Shown here: piece by piece, positions 17,186 to 26,033 of the stretch
How positions within the stretch are numbered: the stretch's first letter is position 1
How the letters are laid out: each line of letters opens with the position of its first letter
Origin: CAWFZT01 sp963820415
GTDB taxonomy: Bacteria > Chloroflexota > Anaerolineae > Anaerolineales > Anaerolineaceae
Length of the DNA stretch: 64,000 nt
NCBI GenBank assembly: GCA_963820415.1
Contig: CAWFZT010000009.1
Coordinates: 186,001-250,000 of the forward strand
Direction of reading: 5' to 3'
Position numbers and translations under genes: made by a program
Notes under the pieces: model-generated
What the model saw: the letters and a program-made list of their open reading frames with translations, nothing else
Told to the model about the DNA's origin: nothing
The model's database searches: none

Positions 17186-19757
17186 TTAAACGCAAACTGT
17201 CCAAACTAACCTGCGACTACTACAATTATTCCCTGGAAAGGACCTGCCCAAGGACGTAGGGGAGGGTCTGGACAGTTTTTCAACCGGCTCAGGCTGCCAT
17301 ATTTCCGTCCTGGACCAGAACATTACCTGGCCAGCCAGGGAACGCCCTTTGAAAATTAGCCAGATTCCCACCAGACCGACCATCGGAAGGGCTACTCCCG
17401 GACACAGAGGGCTGGAGGTGTTCCCTGAAATGGCCAGCGGCTGTGGTACAGTCGTATTTTGAACCTGCGCTACCCGCGCCGGGGTCGGCGTTCCGGTAAC
17501 CTGTTCGTCGGGGATATCACCGTCGGAGTCAGGGTAGCTGGCAGATCCACCGGCCCGCTCGGGCTCCTTCAGCCGTTATTTCATAAGCTTTTCCATCTAT
17601 CACCACGATCACCTTGTCACCGATTGCCAGCGCCGCCCCAACATCCGGGCGGGACTGGGCCAGGGCAAAATAATCAGGGGAGAGGAAAGCTACCTGCTGG
17701 GCTTTCATTTTATCCGGATCGAAGGCCGTATCGATCCACTTGCCATCGGTAAAGACGAAAGTATGCGTTCCGGCAGTTCTTATTCGCTGGCCTGATACGT
17801 CCGAAACGCTGGGGGCGACCTCCGCCTGGGAAATGGCGCCTTCTCCGGCCGCTTTCTGTACGGCGCCTGCTCCAGCCGCTTCAGTGGGTTGGGCATTGTA
17901 ATCCTTGAGCGCCTGTTGGGCTACGCGCGCCTGGTTTTCAGCGCCAATCGGCGAAGGTTCGGTGACAAGGTAAGATGTATACGGGGTAACGATCCCATAG
18001 CGGATACTGAGCTTGACGATCTGATCGATGGTTTCCTGGTCTGCGCCCTGCAGGCGGATTTTGTTCAGCAGGAAACCAATCTTGCGCGTAGCCCACAACC
18101 GGGGCAACTCGGCCAGGCTGCTTACGTCACTGCGGCTGTCAATGGTAAAGACCTGCTGAGGAAAATTGAAGGTCTGGCTGGACCCATTGATATCTCCCGT
18201 CAGGGTCACATCGATGGCGCCGCCGGTATGGTAGCGCCCGACCACCACCACCTGAGACCCGACGAACAGGTCTGGCAAAGGATTGGGATAGATGTCGTAG
18301 GCTGCCAGCTTGCTTAAATCCAATTTGAGGTTGGTCAACACTGGCATGCTGATTTTAGCGTAAAAACCGGATAGAGATTCGTCCAAGGATTGGTCAGGCT
18401 GGACATAGGTGCTCTGGCCATGATGGTTCTCGCTCAAAGTGTCGAGCAAGATTGTATCCACATCGTAGCCCACTCCAAAGGGAAACAGGCGCAGGTTGGC
18501 CGGGGCAGAACGGTCGAAATTGCGAATAATTTCCTGGGCGTCGGTGACCCCTTCGGTCGGCAGGCCGTCGGTCAGGAAAATTAGGTAGGTTGGCCGTTCG
18601 TTATCAGCCACCGCGGCGGCTTCGAGCAGCGCCCGGTTGATATCTGTGCTGCCTGCCGCAGCCAATTTGTCCACCCAATCGATCGCCTGCGCCGCCTCGC
18701 TGGCCGGACGCAGGTCTGAGGAATAGACCTGAACATTGGTGCTGAACGTTTCCAGGTAGAAACGGTCGTCAAGATTAAGATGCAGTAGAATATACCGCAA
18801 GGCTGATTGCGCCTGCTGGAACTTTTCGCCGTCCATGCTGCCTGAATGGTCCAGCACCAGTAGCACATCCTTGGCAACCGGTTTATCTAGCGCCTGGGGA
18901 GAGGGAGCCAGGAGCAGCATGAAAAAGCCATTTGCATCAACCGGGTCGACCGGATCGCGGTAGGAAAACAGATGAAAGGCCTCAGTTTCACCCAGCGAGT
19001 AATACAGGGCAAAATCCTTATCCGGGGTGACGTTGCTGGCTTCGTAAGCGACAGTTACATGGTTTTCGTCTTTCCGGTCGGTGGTAACCGGATGGGTCGG
19101 GGAATAAACTGCCCGGATCGATTGGTTGTCGGCGATTTCCACCTTGACCTCTACTGAATCAAGCGGACTGACCGAGAACTTCTCCGTATTGAGGGGATAA
19201 ACGTACTTTACCAGCCCGTTATCCGCCGTCAGCGCCTGCGAATACTCCAGCTCAATACGCCGCTCGCCTTTAGGAGGAATAGGAAATATATTGGCCTGTA
19301 CCGCCCCCCTGCCAATATACTCCAGCAAAGCCGGGTCCCGCTGGCTTCGCACGATGTCTTCATAGGTCTGGCGCGCCTGCGTGGCGTCCAGCACCTTGCC
19401 TTCCACAGGGTTCCCATCCACCCACAGAACAAACTGGCTTACCACTGCATCGCCAGGCAGGGGGAAGATATACTCACCCTCGACCGGCCAGGCATTTGGG
19501 TTGTAGAAGACCTGGTCGACATGGGTCACTGCCACCTGGTTTTCGATCTTGACTGTAACATGATGATAGCGGATGGCGAGCTGCGAGATCGGATGGGGGC
19601 ATAACCCATTCTCGCACGGCGTTGGCCGTGGCGGGGGTGGGCAACGCGTAAGCGGGCAGGGGTTGGGGATAATAATTCCGTCGGCCTGAACGGGGATTAT
19701 CAGGCCAAACAACAGCATCATTCCAAAAAACAGGGAAAAACAAATCTTCAGTTTCAT
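17186..19757 (-). CDS. Secreted/anchored VIT and vWA domain protein (frameshifted near C-terminus)
   Basis: Inter-alpha-trypsin-inhibitor-like protein. A signal peptide (MKLKICFSLFFGMMLLFG) is followed by a VIT domain (about 45-175, containing PVEGEYIFPLPGDAVVSQF) and a vWA domain (about 295-470) with the metal-ion MIDAS motif VLDHSGSMDG. The main frame stops at 17529, inside a linker. Downstream, another frame encodes a Thr/Pro-rich stretch (GTPTPARVAQVQ), then LCPGVALP, a hydrophobic helix (MVGLVGIWLIF) and basic KGR, which is the expected C-terminal anchor, ending at 17186. One frameshift, or two closely spaced ones, at about 17495-17565 is inferred. Such proteins bind protein partners at the cell surface; the partner is unknown. 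Confidence 0.85.
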
Positions 19758-19906
19758 GGGAACCTCCGCAGGTCAAGGAAAGGGCTATCGCCCCTAAGAC
19801 GTACCTGCGTTAATTAAAGTTCCCCATCTTCTTTGATCCGCTGCTGGATCGACCACATATGCCAATACAACCCCTTTTTATGGACTCACAATTGAGCCAG
19901 CGCGAC

Positions 19907-19945
19907 GAAAAAGCCGCGCGGTCGTCAAGGTGCGCGCGGCTTTTC
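19907..19945. terminator. Rho-independent terminator, bidirectional
   Basis: An inverted repeat with arms AAAAAGCCGCGCG and CGCGCGGCTTTTC and a 12-base loop, A-rich on the left and T-rich on the right so it can act in both directions. It lies just downstream of the secreted helical protein gene (stop at 19961, minus strand) and upstream of the VIT-vWA gene. Confidence 0.85.
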
Positions 19946-19960
19946 TTCAACTTCTATCTA

Positions 19961-20569
19961 CTACTGGGTTGGCATGGCAGTTGGAGTTGGCGAGACATTT
20001 GGGGACGATTGAGAGTTGGACGTTTTTCCCTTGCGATAAAGCTGGACGGCCTCCCGTATGTCGGCGATGCCGCCTTTGAGGGTAAGGCGAGCCTCGACCA
20101 GCTTATCCCTGGCGCTCCTCACAGTAACCAGAGCCTGCGCCTGGTCGACCACGTTGCCATAGTTGTCGAATCCGGCATGAGCATTCAGGATTTGCGTGGC
20201 TTTATCGTGGAATCCGGTAGCACTGGCCAGGTCCTGTTTGAACAGGTTCAGGATCGTTTGCAGAATATCGACGTCCCTGCCCTTATTTTTCAGGTTGGTC
20301 AAAAAGGTGTCTACTTTGCCCAAAATCGTATCCACTTTTGTCAGATTATTATCCTGGGTTTTTAAAGCCTGAAGTTCTTTTTGATAGGCATTTTCCAGGT
20401 TGGCAGGCGTCGCCTTGCCTTGCCCAGCAGGTTGGGCTTGGGGAGGCAAGGGGGTTTGCGTCGGAGTGGCTGCATTGACCGTACCAGCCGGCACAATCAA
20501 TGCCAGTGCCCCGATCAGCATTGCCCCTATCAGGTATGTAATTTGAGCTTTGAAAAATTTTGTGAACAT
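19961..20569 (-). CDS. Secreted helical protein of unknown function
   Basis: Hypothetical protein of 202 residues. It has a signal peptide or N-terminal anchor (residues 1-33, ending VNAA), a short Pro/Gln/Thr-rich spacer, then a mostly helical region (55-180) containing LENAYQKELQALKTQ, KVDTILGKVDTFLTNLK and a further amphipathic helix near SARDKLVEARLTL, and a Ser/Pro/Thr tail ending TPTAMPTQ. I do not recognise a family. The composition suggests an exported coiled-coil-like protein. A terminator follows the gene directly, so transcription ends here. Confidence 0.7.
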   Translation of the reverse strand: MFTKFFKAQITYLIGAMLIGALALIVPAGTVNAATPTQTPLPPQAQPAGQGKATPANLENAYQKELQALKTQDNNLTKVDTILGKVDTFLTNLKNKGRDVDILQTILNLFKQDLASATGFHDKATQILNAHAGFDNYGNVVDQAQALVTVRSARDKLVEARLTLKGGIADIREAVQLYRKGKTSNSQSSPNVSPTPTAMPTQ

Positions 20570-20681
20570 GGTAATCTACTCCTCTCGATTTAGTGCATTT
20601 ATCCTTTTTGCACTTTTCAATCTTCATTCTAAGCGGAGCAGGTTATCCAGATATTGCGCAGGTGTAAAAAGCATGTAAATT

Positions 20682-21362
20682 CTAGAAATCCAACAGGTAG
20701 AGCACATCCTGTGAAGCGGCTGCAAATAGTTCATCCATAATCGCCGGATCGACTGAATACGGCCCTCCAAAACTGCCATCCCCGTACAACTGGCGCGCCT
20801 TGGCCGCATTTAGTAAGCCCTTGAAAGGCGTGGAAACTTTTTCACCCCTGGGTAAGTCGCAAACTCTGGTGAAAGCGAAAGCCTCCAGCCAGTTGGCATG
20901 GCTGGGCTTTAGCTTATGGCGCAACGCCACTTCTTCCGTGCTATGCGCAGTCCACCAGGCGTAAAAAGCCACCTTCAATTCTGGCAGAGTATTGGCCAGC
21001 TCGGTCAGCCGGCCACGCGCCGGGTCGTTACCACCATGCCCGTTCAGCACCAGCAAGCGCCGGAAGCCATAGCCGTAGACCGAGCGGACGATATCTTCCA
21101 CCGCATCCAAGAAGGTCGAAAGGCGCAGGGAGATCGTGCCGGGATAGGATAGAAAATAAGGCGCCACGCCAAAGTTGAGCGGAGGAGCCACCAGCACCCC
21201 GGAGCTCTGGCTGGCAGCCTCTGCCAGGGCCAGGGGAATCTTTACGTCCGTCGTCAGGCTGAGGTAACCATGCTGTTCGGTCGACCCCAACACCAGCATC
21301 AGGCGGTCGTCCAGCTTCAAGTATTCTTCCACATCCATCCAGTTTAAATCGTCCAGGCGCAT
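20682..21362 (-). CDS. Creatininase-family amidohydrolase-like protein
   Basis: Member of the creatininase/creatinine amidohydrolase family of metal-dependent hydrolases. Visible signatures are LGSTEQHGYLSLTTD (metal-binding Glu, His and Asp), NFGVAPYFLSYPGTISL and LLVLNGHGGN. At about 226 residues it is slightly shorter than typical 240-260-residue members. The ATG at 21362 is chosen over an upstream TTG because GGAGG sits 5 bases before it. It lies 35 bp downstream of leuS and may share its transcript. Known members act on creatinine, cyclic amides or cofactor precursors; the substrate here cannot be assigned. Confidence 0.85.
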   Translation of the reverse strand: MRLDDLNWMDVEEYLKLDDRLMLVLGSTEQHGYLSLTTDVKIPLALAEAASQSSGVLVAPPLNFGVAPYFLSYPGTISLRLSTFLDAVEDIVRSVYGYGFRRLLVLNGHGGNDPARGRLTELANTLPELKVAFYAWWTAHSTEEVALRHKLKPSHANWLEAFAFTRVCDLPRGEKVSTPFKGLLNAAKARQLYGDGSFGGPYSVDPAIMDELFAAASQDVLYLLDF

Positions 21363-21397
21363 GTCGGCCTCCAAAAGGATATGTACTTTCTTTTCAT

Positions 21398-23852
21398 TTA
21401 CATAACAATGTTAACCAGGCGGCCGGGCACATAGATCACCTGGCGCGGCTGCTTGCCATCCAGGTATTTCTGCGTATTCTCGCTGGATAATGCCCTGGCT
21501 TTGACATCCTCTTCAATCGCATCCACCGGTACGGTGATGCGGTCGCGTACTTTGCCGTTGACCTGAACCGCCAGGGTCATTTCTGCCTGTACGGTGGCAG
21601 CCTCATCCACCACCGGCCATGCCTGTTGATGGATCGAATAAGGCTTGCCCAGGCGCTCCCACAGCTCCTCGCTGATGTGCGGCGCGACCGGGGCCAGCAT
21701 TTTGAGATAAATATCCACGGCCTCGTCCCAGGCTGGGCTTTGCCAGGCACCCTGCTGTTTGGCTTTAATCATTTCATTCATCAATTCCATCAAGGACGAA
21801 ACGATAGTATTGAATTCCAGGATTTCGTAGTCATGGGTAATCGACCGAAGGGTCTGGTGCACCTTGCGCCGTAAAGATTGGATAGTTTCCGGCGTGGCTT
21901 GTCTCCCGTCACCCGGTTCCAGGATCACTGTCCAACTCCGGCGGATCCAGCGCACCGTGCCATCGATGTTATCTTCCCATGGACCGCCCTGGTCCCAGCG
22001 CTTGAAAAACATCAGGTAGGCGCGCACCGTATCGGCGCCGTAGGCCTGTACCAGGTCATCCGGGGCGATCACGTTGCCGCGGCTCTTGGACATTTTTTCG
22101 CCATCCTTGCCCAGCACCATGCCCTGGTTGCGCAGTTGCAGCATGGGCTCAGGGCCCTGAGTGATGCCCATATCCCGCATCGCCTTATGGAAAAAGCGTG
22201 TGTAGATCAAATGCATGTTGGCGTGCTCGATCCCGCCCGTATACAGATCCACTGGCATCCAATAGGCGTACTCGGCCGGGTCGAACGGGCCTTTGTCATA
22301 CTTGGGGCTCAGGTAGCGCAGGTGGTACCAGGAGGAACACATAAAGGTGTCCATCGTGTCGGTTTCCCGCTCGGCCGGCCCGCCGCATTCCGGGCAAGTA
22401 GTGAAGCGCCAGGTAGGATGCAGCTTAAGCGGGCATTCGCCGGTCGGCTTCCATTCCACATCGTCCGGCAGTAAAACAGGAAGTTGATCGTCTGGCACGG
22501 CGACCGTACCGCACTTCTGGCAGAAAACCATTGGGATGGGCGCGCCCCAATAACGCTGACGCGAGATCAGCCAGTCGCGCAGACGGTAGATAACAGCAGC
22601 ATGCCCAGCGCCCATGCTTGCCACCATCTGGATGGCCTTCTTGATCGCCTGGTCGCCGGTTGTGCCGGTTAGCAGGCCCGAATTGACCATCGTTCCTGAA
22701 GCGGGCATAGCCATTGTCATCTGATCTGCCTGGATCGCCTTCACCTCTGGTGGCTGGATCACCACCCTCACGGACAGGTTAAATTTGCGAGCGAACTCGA
22801 AATCGCGCTGGTCGTGGGCCGGCACAGCCATGATGGCGCCAGTTCCGTAGGTCATCAGCACATAATCGGCAATCCAGATCGGGATGCGTTCCCCATTGAC
22901 GGGGTTGATGGCATACCCACCGGTAAACACGCCCGTCTTCTCTTTATCGACCGCTTCACGCTGGATGTCCGACTGGCGGGCGGCTTGCTGCTGGTAGGCC
23001 TCGACCTCGGCCTGGTGCTCCGGCGTGGTCACTTTCGCCACCAGCGCATGCTCGGGGGAGAGTACCATGAAGGTCACCCCCCACAGCGTGTCCGGGCGGG
23101 TGGTGAATACCTCCATTTCGTCGCCTTGCTCGGTGTGAAAAGCTACCGCCGCGCCTTCTGATTTCCCAATCCAGTTGGTCTGCAGCACGCGCACCCGCTC
23201 GGGCCAGTCGATCGTCTCGTAGCTCAACAACTCGTCCGCATAGCGGGTGGTGCGGAAGAACCACTGTTCCAATTCTTTTTTGATCACCGGAGTATGGCAG
23301 CGCTCGCAGTGCCGGTCGTCGCCCCACACCTGCTCGCGCGCCAGGGTGGTATTGCAGTTAGGGCACCAATCTACCGCTGACATCTTACGATAGGCCAGGC
23401 CATGCTTGAAAAGCTGGGTGAAAAACCACTCTGTCCAGAGATAATATTCAGGATCAGCGCTGACTGCCTCACGCCGCCAGTCGAACATGGCCCCCATGCT
23501 GCGCAGTTGCTTGCGCATGCGCTCAATGTTGGCGTAAGTCCAGACACGCGGGTGAATGTTACGCTTGATGGCTGCGTTTTCAGCCGGCAGGCCAAATGCA
23601 TCGAAACCAATCGGGAACAAAACGTTAAAGCCGCGCATGCGCTTGTAACGGGCGCGGGCATCCGAAGGTGACATGGCATACCAGTGACCGATGTGGAGGT
23701 CGCCGGATGGGTAAGGCAGCATGGTCAGGGCATAGAATTTGGGCCGGTGCAGGGTCGATATTTGCCTGATACAGACCATCCGCCTCCCAGCGCTGCTGCC
23801 ACTTGGGTTCGATCTCAGCCGGATTGTATACCGGTATGGGTGTGTTGGTCAT
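21398..23852 (-). CDS. leuS: Leucyl-tRNA synthetase (frameshifted near N-terminus)
   Basis: Class I synthetase that charges tRNA-Leu. The HIGH motif is in LPYPSGDLHIGHWYAM, the KMSKS loop in GEKMSKSRGNVIAPDDLVQ, an editing domain with FTTRPDTLWGVTFMVLSPEH is present, and the C-terminal AVQVNGKVRDRITVP is typical. The N-terminal MTNTPIPVYNPAEIEPKWQ lies in another frame from the rest; the two join at about 23742-23755, where one surplus base (or two missing) is inferred. The ATG at 23852 is preceded by AGGAG at 6 bases. The leader carries a T-box element, so expression should rise when tRNA-Leu is uncharged. An essential gene is unlikely to be truly broken, which favours sequence error. Confidence 0.95.
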
Positions 23853-23871
23853 CGACAACTCCTCTCCAAAA

Positions 23872-23903
23872 CAACAAAAAACCTTCGCCCTCAGGGACGA
23901 AGG
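23872..23903 (-). terminator. T-box-controlled intrinsic terminator before leuS
   Basis: On the minus strand, CCTTCGTCCC and GGGCGAAGG pair across a TGA loop (one bulged T) and are followed by TTTTTTG. The alternative antiterminator would pair part of this stem with the T-box core just upstream. Read-through is expected when uncharged tRNA-Leu is bound. Confidence 0.88.
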
Positions 23904-24126
23904 AAGTACTCCGTGGTACCACCCTGCTTGTTCAGCCCGGCAAGCTGAACCGCTCTCTTTCGCGTTATCGGGCGAAACCCCGGCGCTGGCTATTATAATT
24001 CACCAGGCTGCCTGCCCATTGGGCGGCGCAGGCGAGTTCAGCCGTTTGTGCTCCGCGGTACACCTTGCCAGGCTCACACCTCTCTCTCCCGGCTCGCTGG
24101 CGGATGGCTTACTACTCCTGCGTGAC
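23872..24126 (-). promoter_or_regulatory. T-box riboswitch leader of leuS
   Basis: The conserved T-box core AGGGTGGTACCACGG lies at 23911-23925 and contains the UGG that pairs with the free ACCA end of uncharged tRNA. It is followed by the terminator at 23872-23903. Upstream, the base of Stem I is formed by CGCAGG (24117-24122) pairing with CCTGCG (24027-24032). Directly above this stem lies an internal loop with AGTAGTAAG on the 5' side and GAACTC on the 3' side, placing CTC (24034-24036), a leucine codon, at the specifier position. This agrees with the downstream leuS gene. Specifier assignment is by eye. Confidence 0.9.
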
Positions 24127-24167
24127 TTTAGATATTTACGCAGAGAAAAACTCTCTGCCCGGTTGAG

Positions 24168-24240
24168 TGGACCCAGGGGGACTCGAACCCCCGGCCTTCT
24201 CAATGCCATTGAGACGCGCTCCCAGCTGCGCTATGGGCCC
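24168..24240 (-). tRNA. tRNA-Ala (anticodon GGC)
   Basis: A 73-nt cloverleaf: acceptor GGGCCCA pairs with TGGGTCC, discriminator A, D-arm TAGCGCAGCTGGGAGCGC, anticodon stem TCTCA/TGAGA around loop ATGGCAT (anticodon GGC), and T-arm GGGGGTTCGAGTCCCCC. The CCA end is not encoded. It lies between a second tRNA-Ala and the leuS T-box leader, all on the minus strand. Confidence 0.96.
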
Positions 24241-24304
24241 AAGGTAAAACCTGTCTGATTGTTAATCTTCACGCACTGCGGTGGAACTTTCTCTTCCCAC
24301 CCAG

Positions 24305-24377
24305 TGGACCTGGGGGGATTCGAACCCCCGACCTCTTCAGTGCGATTGAAGCGCGCTCCCAACTGCGCTACAGGCCC
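24305..24377 (-). tRNA. tRNA-Ala (anticodon CGC)
   Basis: A 73-nt cloverleaf: acceptor GGGCCTG pairs with CAGGTCC, discriminator A, D-arm TAGCGCAGTTGGGAGCGC, anticodon stem CTTCA/TGAAG around loop ATCGCAC (anticodon CGC), and T-arm GGGGGTTCGAATCCCCC. CCA is not encoded. It is first in the tRNA pair and sits directly downstream of a consensus promoter. Confidence 0.96.
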
Positions 24378-24395
24378 TTCTGACAGGGTAGTCGG

Positions 24396-24424
24396 ATTTT
24401 ACTCGATGCAAGTATGAATGTCAA
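24396..24424 (-). promoter_or_regulatory. Consensus sigma-70-type promoter for the tRNA-Ala genes
   Basis: Reading the minus strand, a perfect TTGACA (24419-24424) and TAAAAT (24396-24401) are separated by exactly 17 bases. Initiation would fall about 10 bases before the tRNA-Ala(CGC) gene. The transcript could run through both tRNAs into the leuS T-box leader. Confidence 0.8.
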
Positions 24425-24485
24425 GGTCGGCCGGCTCTATTACATTACTTCTTTCGCTCATACCTTGGACAGAAAATCCCATAAA

Positions 24486-24515
24486 TTGGATATGCCCGTG
24501 ATTGTGTGTTATACT
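24486..24515 (+). promoter_or_regulatory. Putative promoter of the DEAD-box helicase gene
   Basis: TTGGAT (24486-24491) and TATACT (24510-24515) are separated by 18 bases. The predicted start is near 24522, giving a leader of about 60 bases that contains a terminator-like hairpin before the start codon. Confidence 0.5.
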
Positions 24516-24535
24516 CACTAATCTGATTTACAGAC

Positions 24536-24566
24536 GGGCCAGGGTTCGCCTTGGCTCATTTTTTTT
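24536..24566 (+). terminator. Terminator/attenuator hairpin in the DEAD-box helicase leader
   Basis: GGGCCAGGG and CCTTGGCTC form a 9-bp stem (two G-T pairs) capped by a TTCG tetraloop, followed after one A by eight Ts. The whole element lies between the promoter and the AAAGGA ribosome-binding site at 24571, 17 bases before the GTG start. It has all features of an intrinsic terminator but sits inside the 5' leader, so it probably attenuates expression of the helicase itself. Confidence 0.8.
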
Positions 24567-24582
24567 ACTTAAAGGATTTTTT

Positions 24583-25837
24583 GTGAATTTCGATTCGTTT
24601 TCTTTTTCCCCGCAAATTAATGCGGGCATTTTGGCCGCTGGGTTTCACCACTCCTACCCCTATTCAACTTCGTACGATCCCGTCCATTCTTGAAGGACGT
24701 GACGTACTTGGCTTGGCCCAGACTGGAACCGGCAAAACCGCCGCCTTTGCGCTGCCCATCTTACAGAATCTTATGGGCGGACCGCGCGGTAAGCTGCGCG
24801 CCTTGGTCCTTTCGCCCACGCGTGAGCTGGCGGAACAAACCCACACGGTCATCAGCGCTTTCGGACGGCGCGTCAACCTGCGCAGCCTGACCATTTATGG
24901 CGGCGTAAGCGCACAGCCCCAAATCAGCCAACTGCGAGCTGGGGTTGAGATCGCCGTGGCTTGTCCCGGCCGCCTGTTGGACCTGATGGGGCAACGAGCA
25001 GTAGATCTGAGAAACATTCAGGTCCTGGTGCTGGACGAAGCCGACGAGATGTTCGACATGGGCTTCCTGCCCAGCATCCGGCGCATCCTGGCTGTCTTGC
25101 CCACCCCCCGTCAGACACTGCTTTTTTCGGCCACGATGCCGGCGGAAATCCGCTCGCTGGCCAATGAAATACTGCACAACCCGGTAGTGGTAGAGATCAG
25201 TCCGTCGCGCCCGGTAGAATCAGTCAGCCATGCTTTATACCCTGTCGATCAAGACCGCAAAAGCGAGATGCTGCTAACCCTGGTGCGTAACACCGGCAGT
25301 GGTCCGGTGCTGGTTTTTACTCGCACCAAGCATCGCGCCAGGCGCCTTGCAGAACAACTGGCCAGGGCCGGGATCGCGGCCGCCGACCTGCAAGGTAACC
25401 TGTCCCAGAACCGGCGCCAGGCAGCCCTGGACGGCTTTCGCAGTGGGCGTGTGCGCGTGCTGGTAGCTACGGATGTAGCTGCGCGCGGCATTGATGTCTC
25501 GTGCATCTCGCATGTCATCAACTTCGACATGCCGGATACCGCCGACGCCTATACGCATCGCATTGGGCGTACCGGACGCATGGCAGAGCGCGGCGCAGCC
25601 TTTACCTTGATGACTGAAGACGATCTGCCAATGGTGCACACCCTGGAACGGCTTTTAGGAAAACCTATCGAACGTCGCCAGGTAGATGGTTTTGAGCTAA
25701 TCACCCCGGCGGCTGCGAGAACGCAATCTACGAGTCGAGTGATGGCAGTTGCGGCCCAATCCTCTTCCTCCCCTTCTCGAACCAACCGGCCTTCTGGTGG
25801 GCAACGTTTCCGCGGCCAGGTCTCCTTAAGAGATTAA
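24583..25837 (+). CDS. DEAD-box ATP-dependent RNA helicase (frameshifted near N-terminus)
   Basis: RNA helicase that unwinds structured RNA in ribosome assembly, decay or cold adaptation. Motifs in order: Q motif (TPIQLRTIP), I AQTGTGKTAAF, Ia PTRELAEQ, II LDEADEMFD, III SATMP, IV LVFTRTKH, V ATDVAARGID and VI HRIGRTGRM, then a short basic Ser/Arg-rich tail. The open frame begins at 24620, but the true N-terminus (VNFDSFSFSPQINAGILAAGF) is in another frame starting at GTG 24583, with AAAGGA six bases upstream. Removing one T from TTT at 24643-24645 joins GF to TTPTP. The leader contains an attenuator-like hairpin, suggesting regulation by RNA structure. Confidence 0.93.
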
Positions 25838-25920
25838 ATTAATTCAGAGCGAGGTTGTTCTGAGAAATTTGGTCACGCCCCTACGGCAAGTTCGCCCCGG
25901 TGATGACCTGTTTTCTGAAA

Positions 25921-26030
25921 ATTCCGGCTATAATTCTGGCCCAGGAGCAAAATACCTGGGCCTGACGCAATTCGCCTTTAACCAACCTGCTGCATTCCGC
26001 CGGTCTGGATGCCCTGGTTTTTGATCGCTG
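25921..26030 (+). pseudogene. Relic of the 5' end of an M24 aminopeptidase gene
   Basis: This segment repeats, imperfectly, the promoter-like region, ribosome-binding site and first codons of the intact M24 peptidase gene at 28199-28309. Both contain TTCCGGCTATAATTC and CCCAGGAG, and both then encode a similar peptide: RNSPLTNLLHSAGLDALVFD here against RYTHLTNLMQSASLDALVLN in the intact gene. The copy has lost its start codon, carries a TGA, and ends in TGATAATGA immediately before the next gene. It is a truncated duplicate of about 25 codons with no function of its own. Confidence 0.8.
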
Positions 26031-26033
26031 ATA

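Noticed and set aside
19961..20569. Pilin or S-layer assignment for the secreted helical protein
   Set aside because: It has a signal peptide and helices, but no pilin cleavage motif or S-layer domain was found.
21878..22474. Plus-strand open frames inside leuS
   Set aside because: Antisense shadows of a conserved synthetase; no ribosome-binding site or family motif.
23803..24258. Plus-strand open frame of 151 codons over the T-box and tRNA-Ala
   Set aside because: It covers structured RNA elements on the opposite strand and is explained by them.
24000..24600. CRISPR-like or repeat array near the tRNA genes
   Set aside because: The similarity is between two tRNA-Ala genes; there are no spaced identical repeats.
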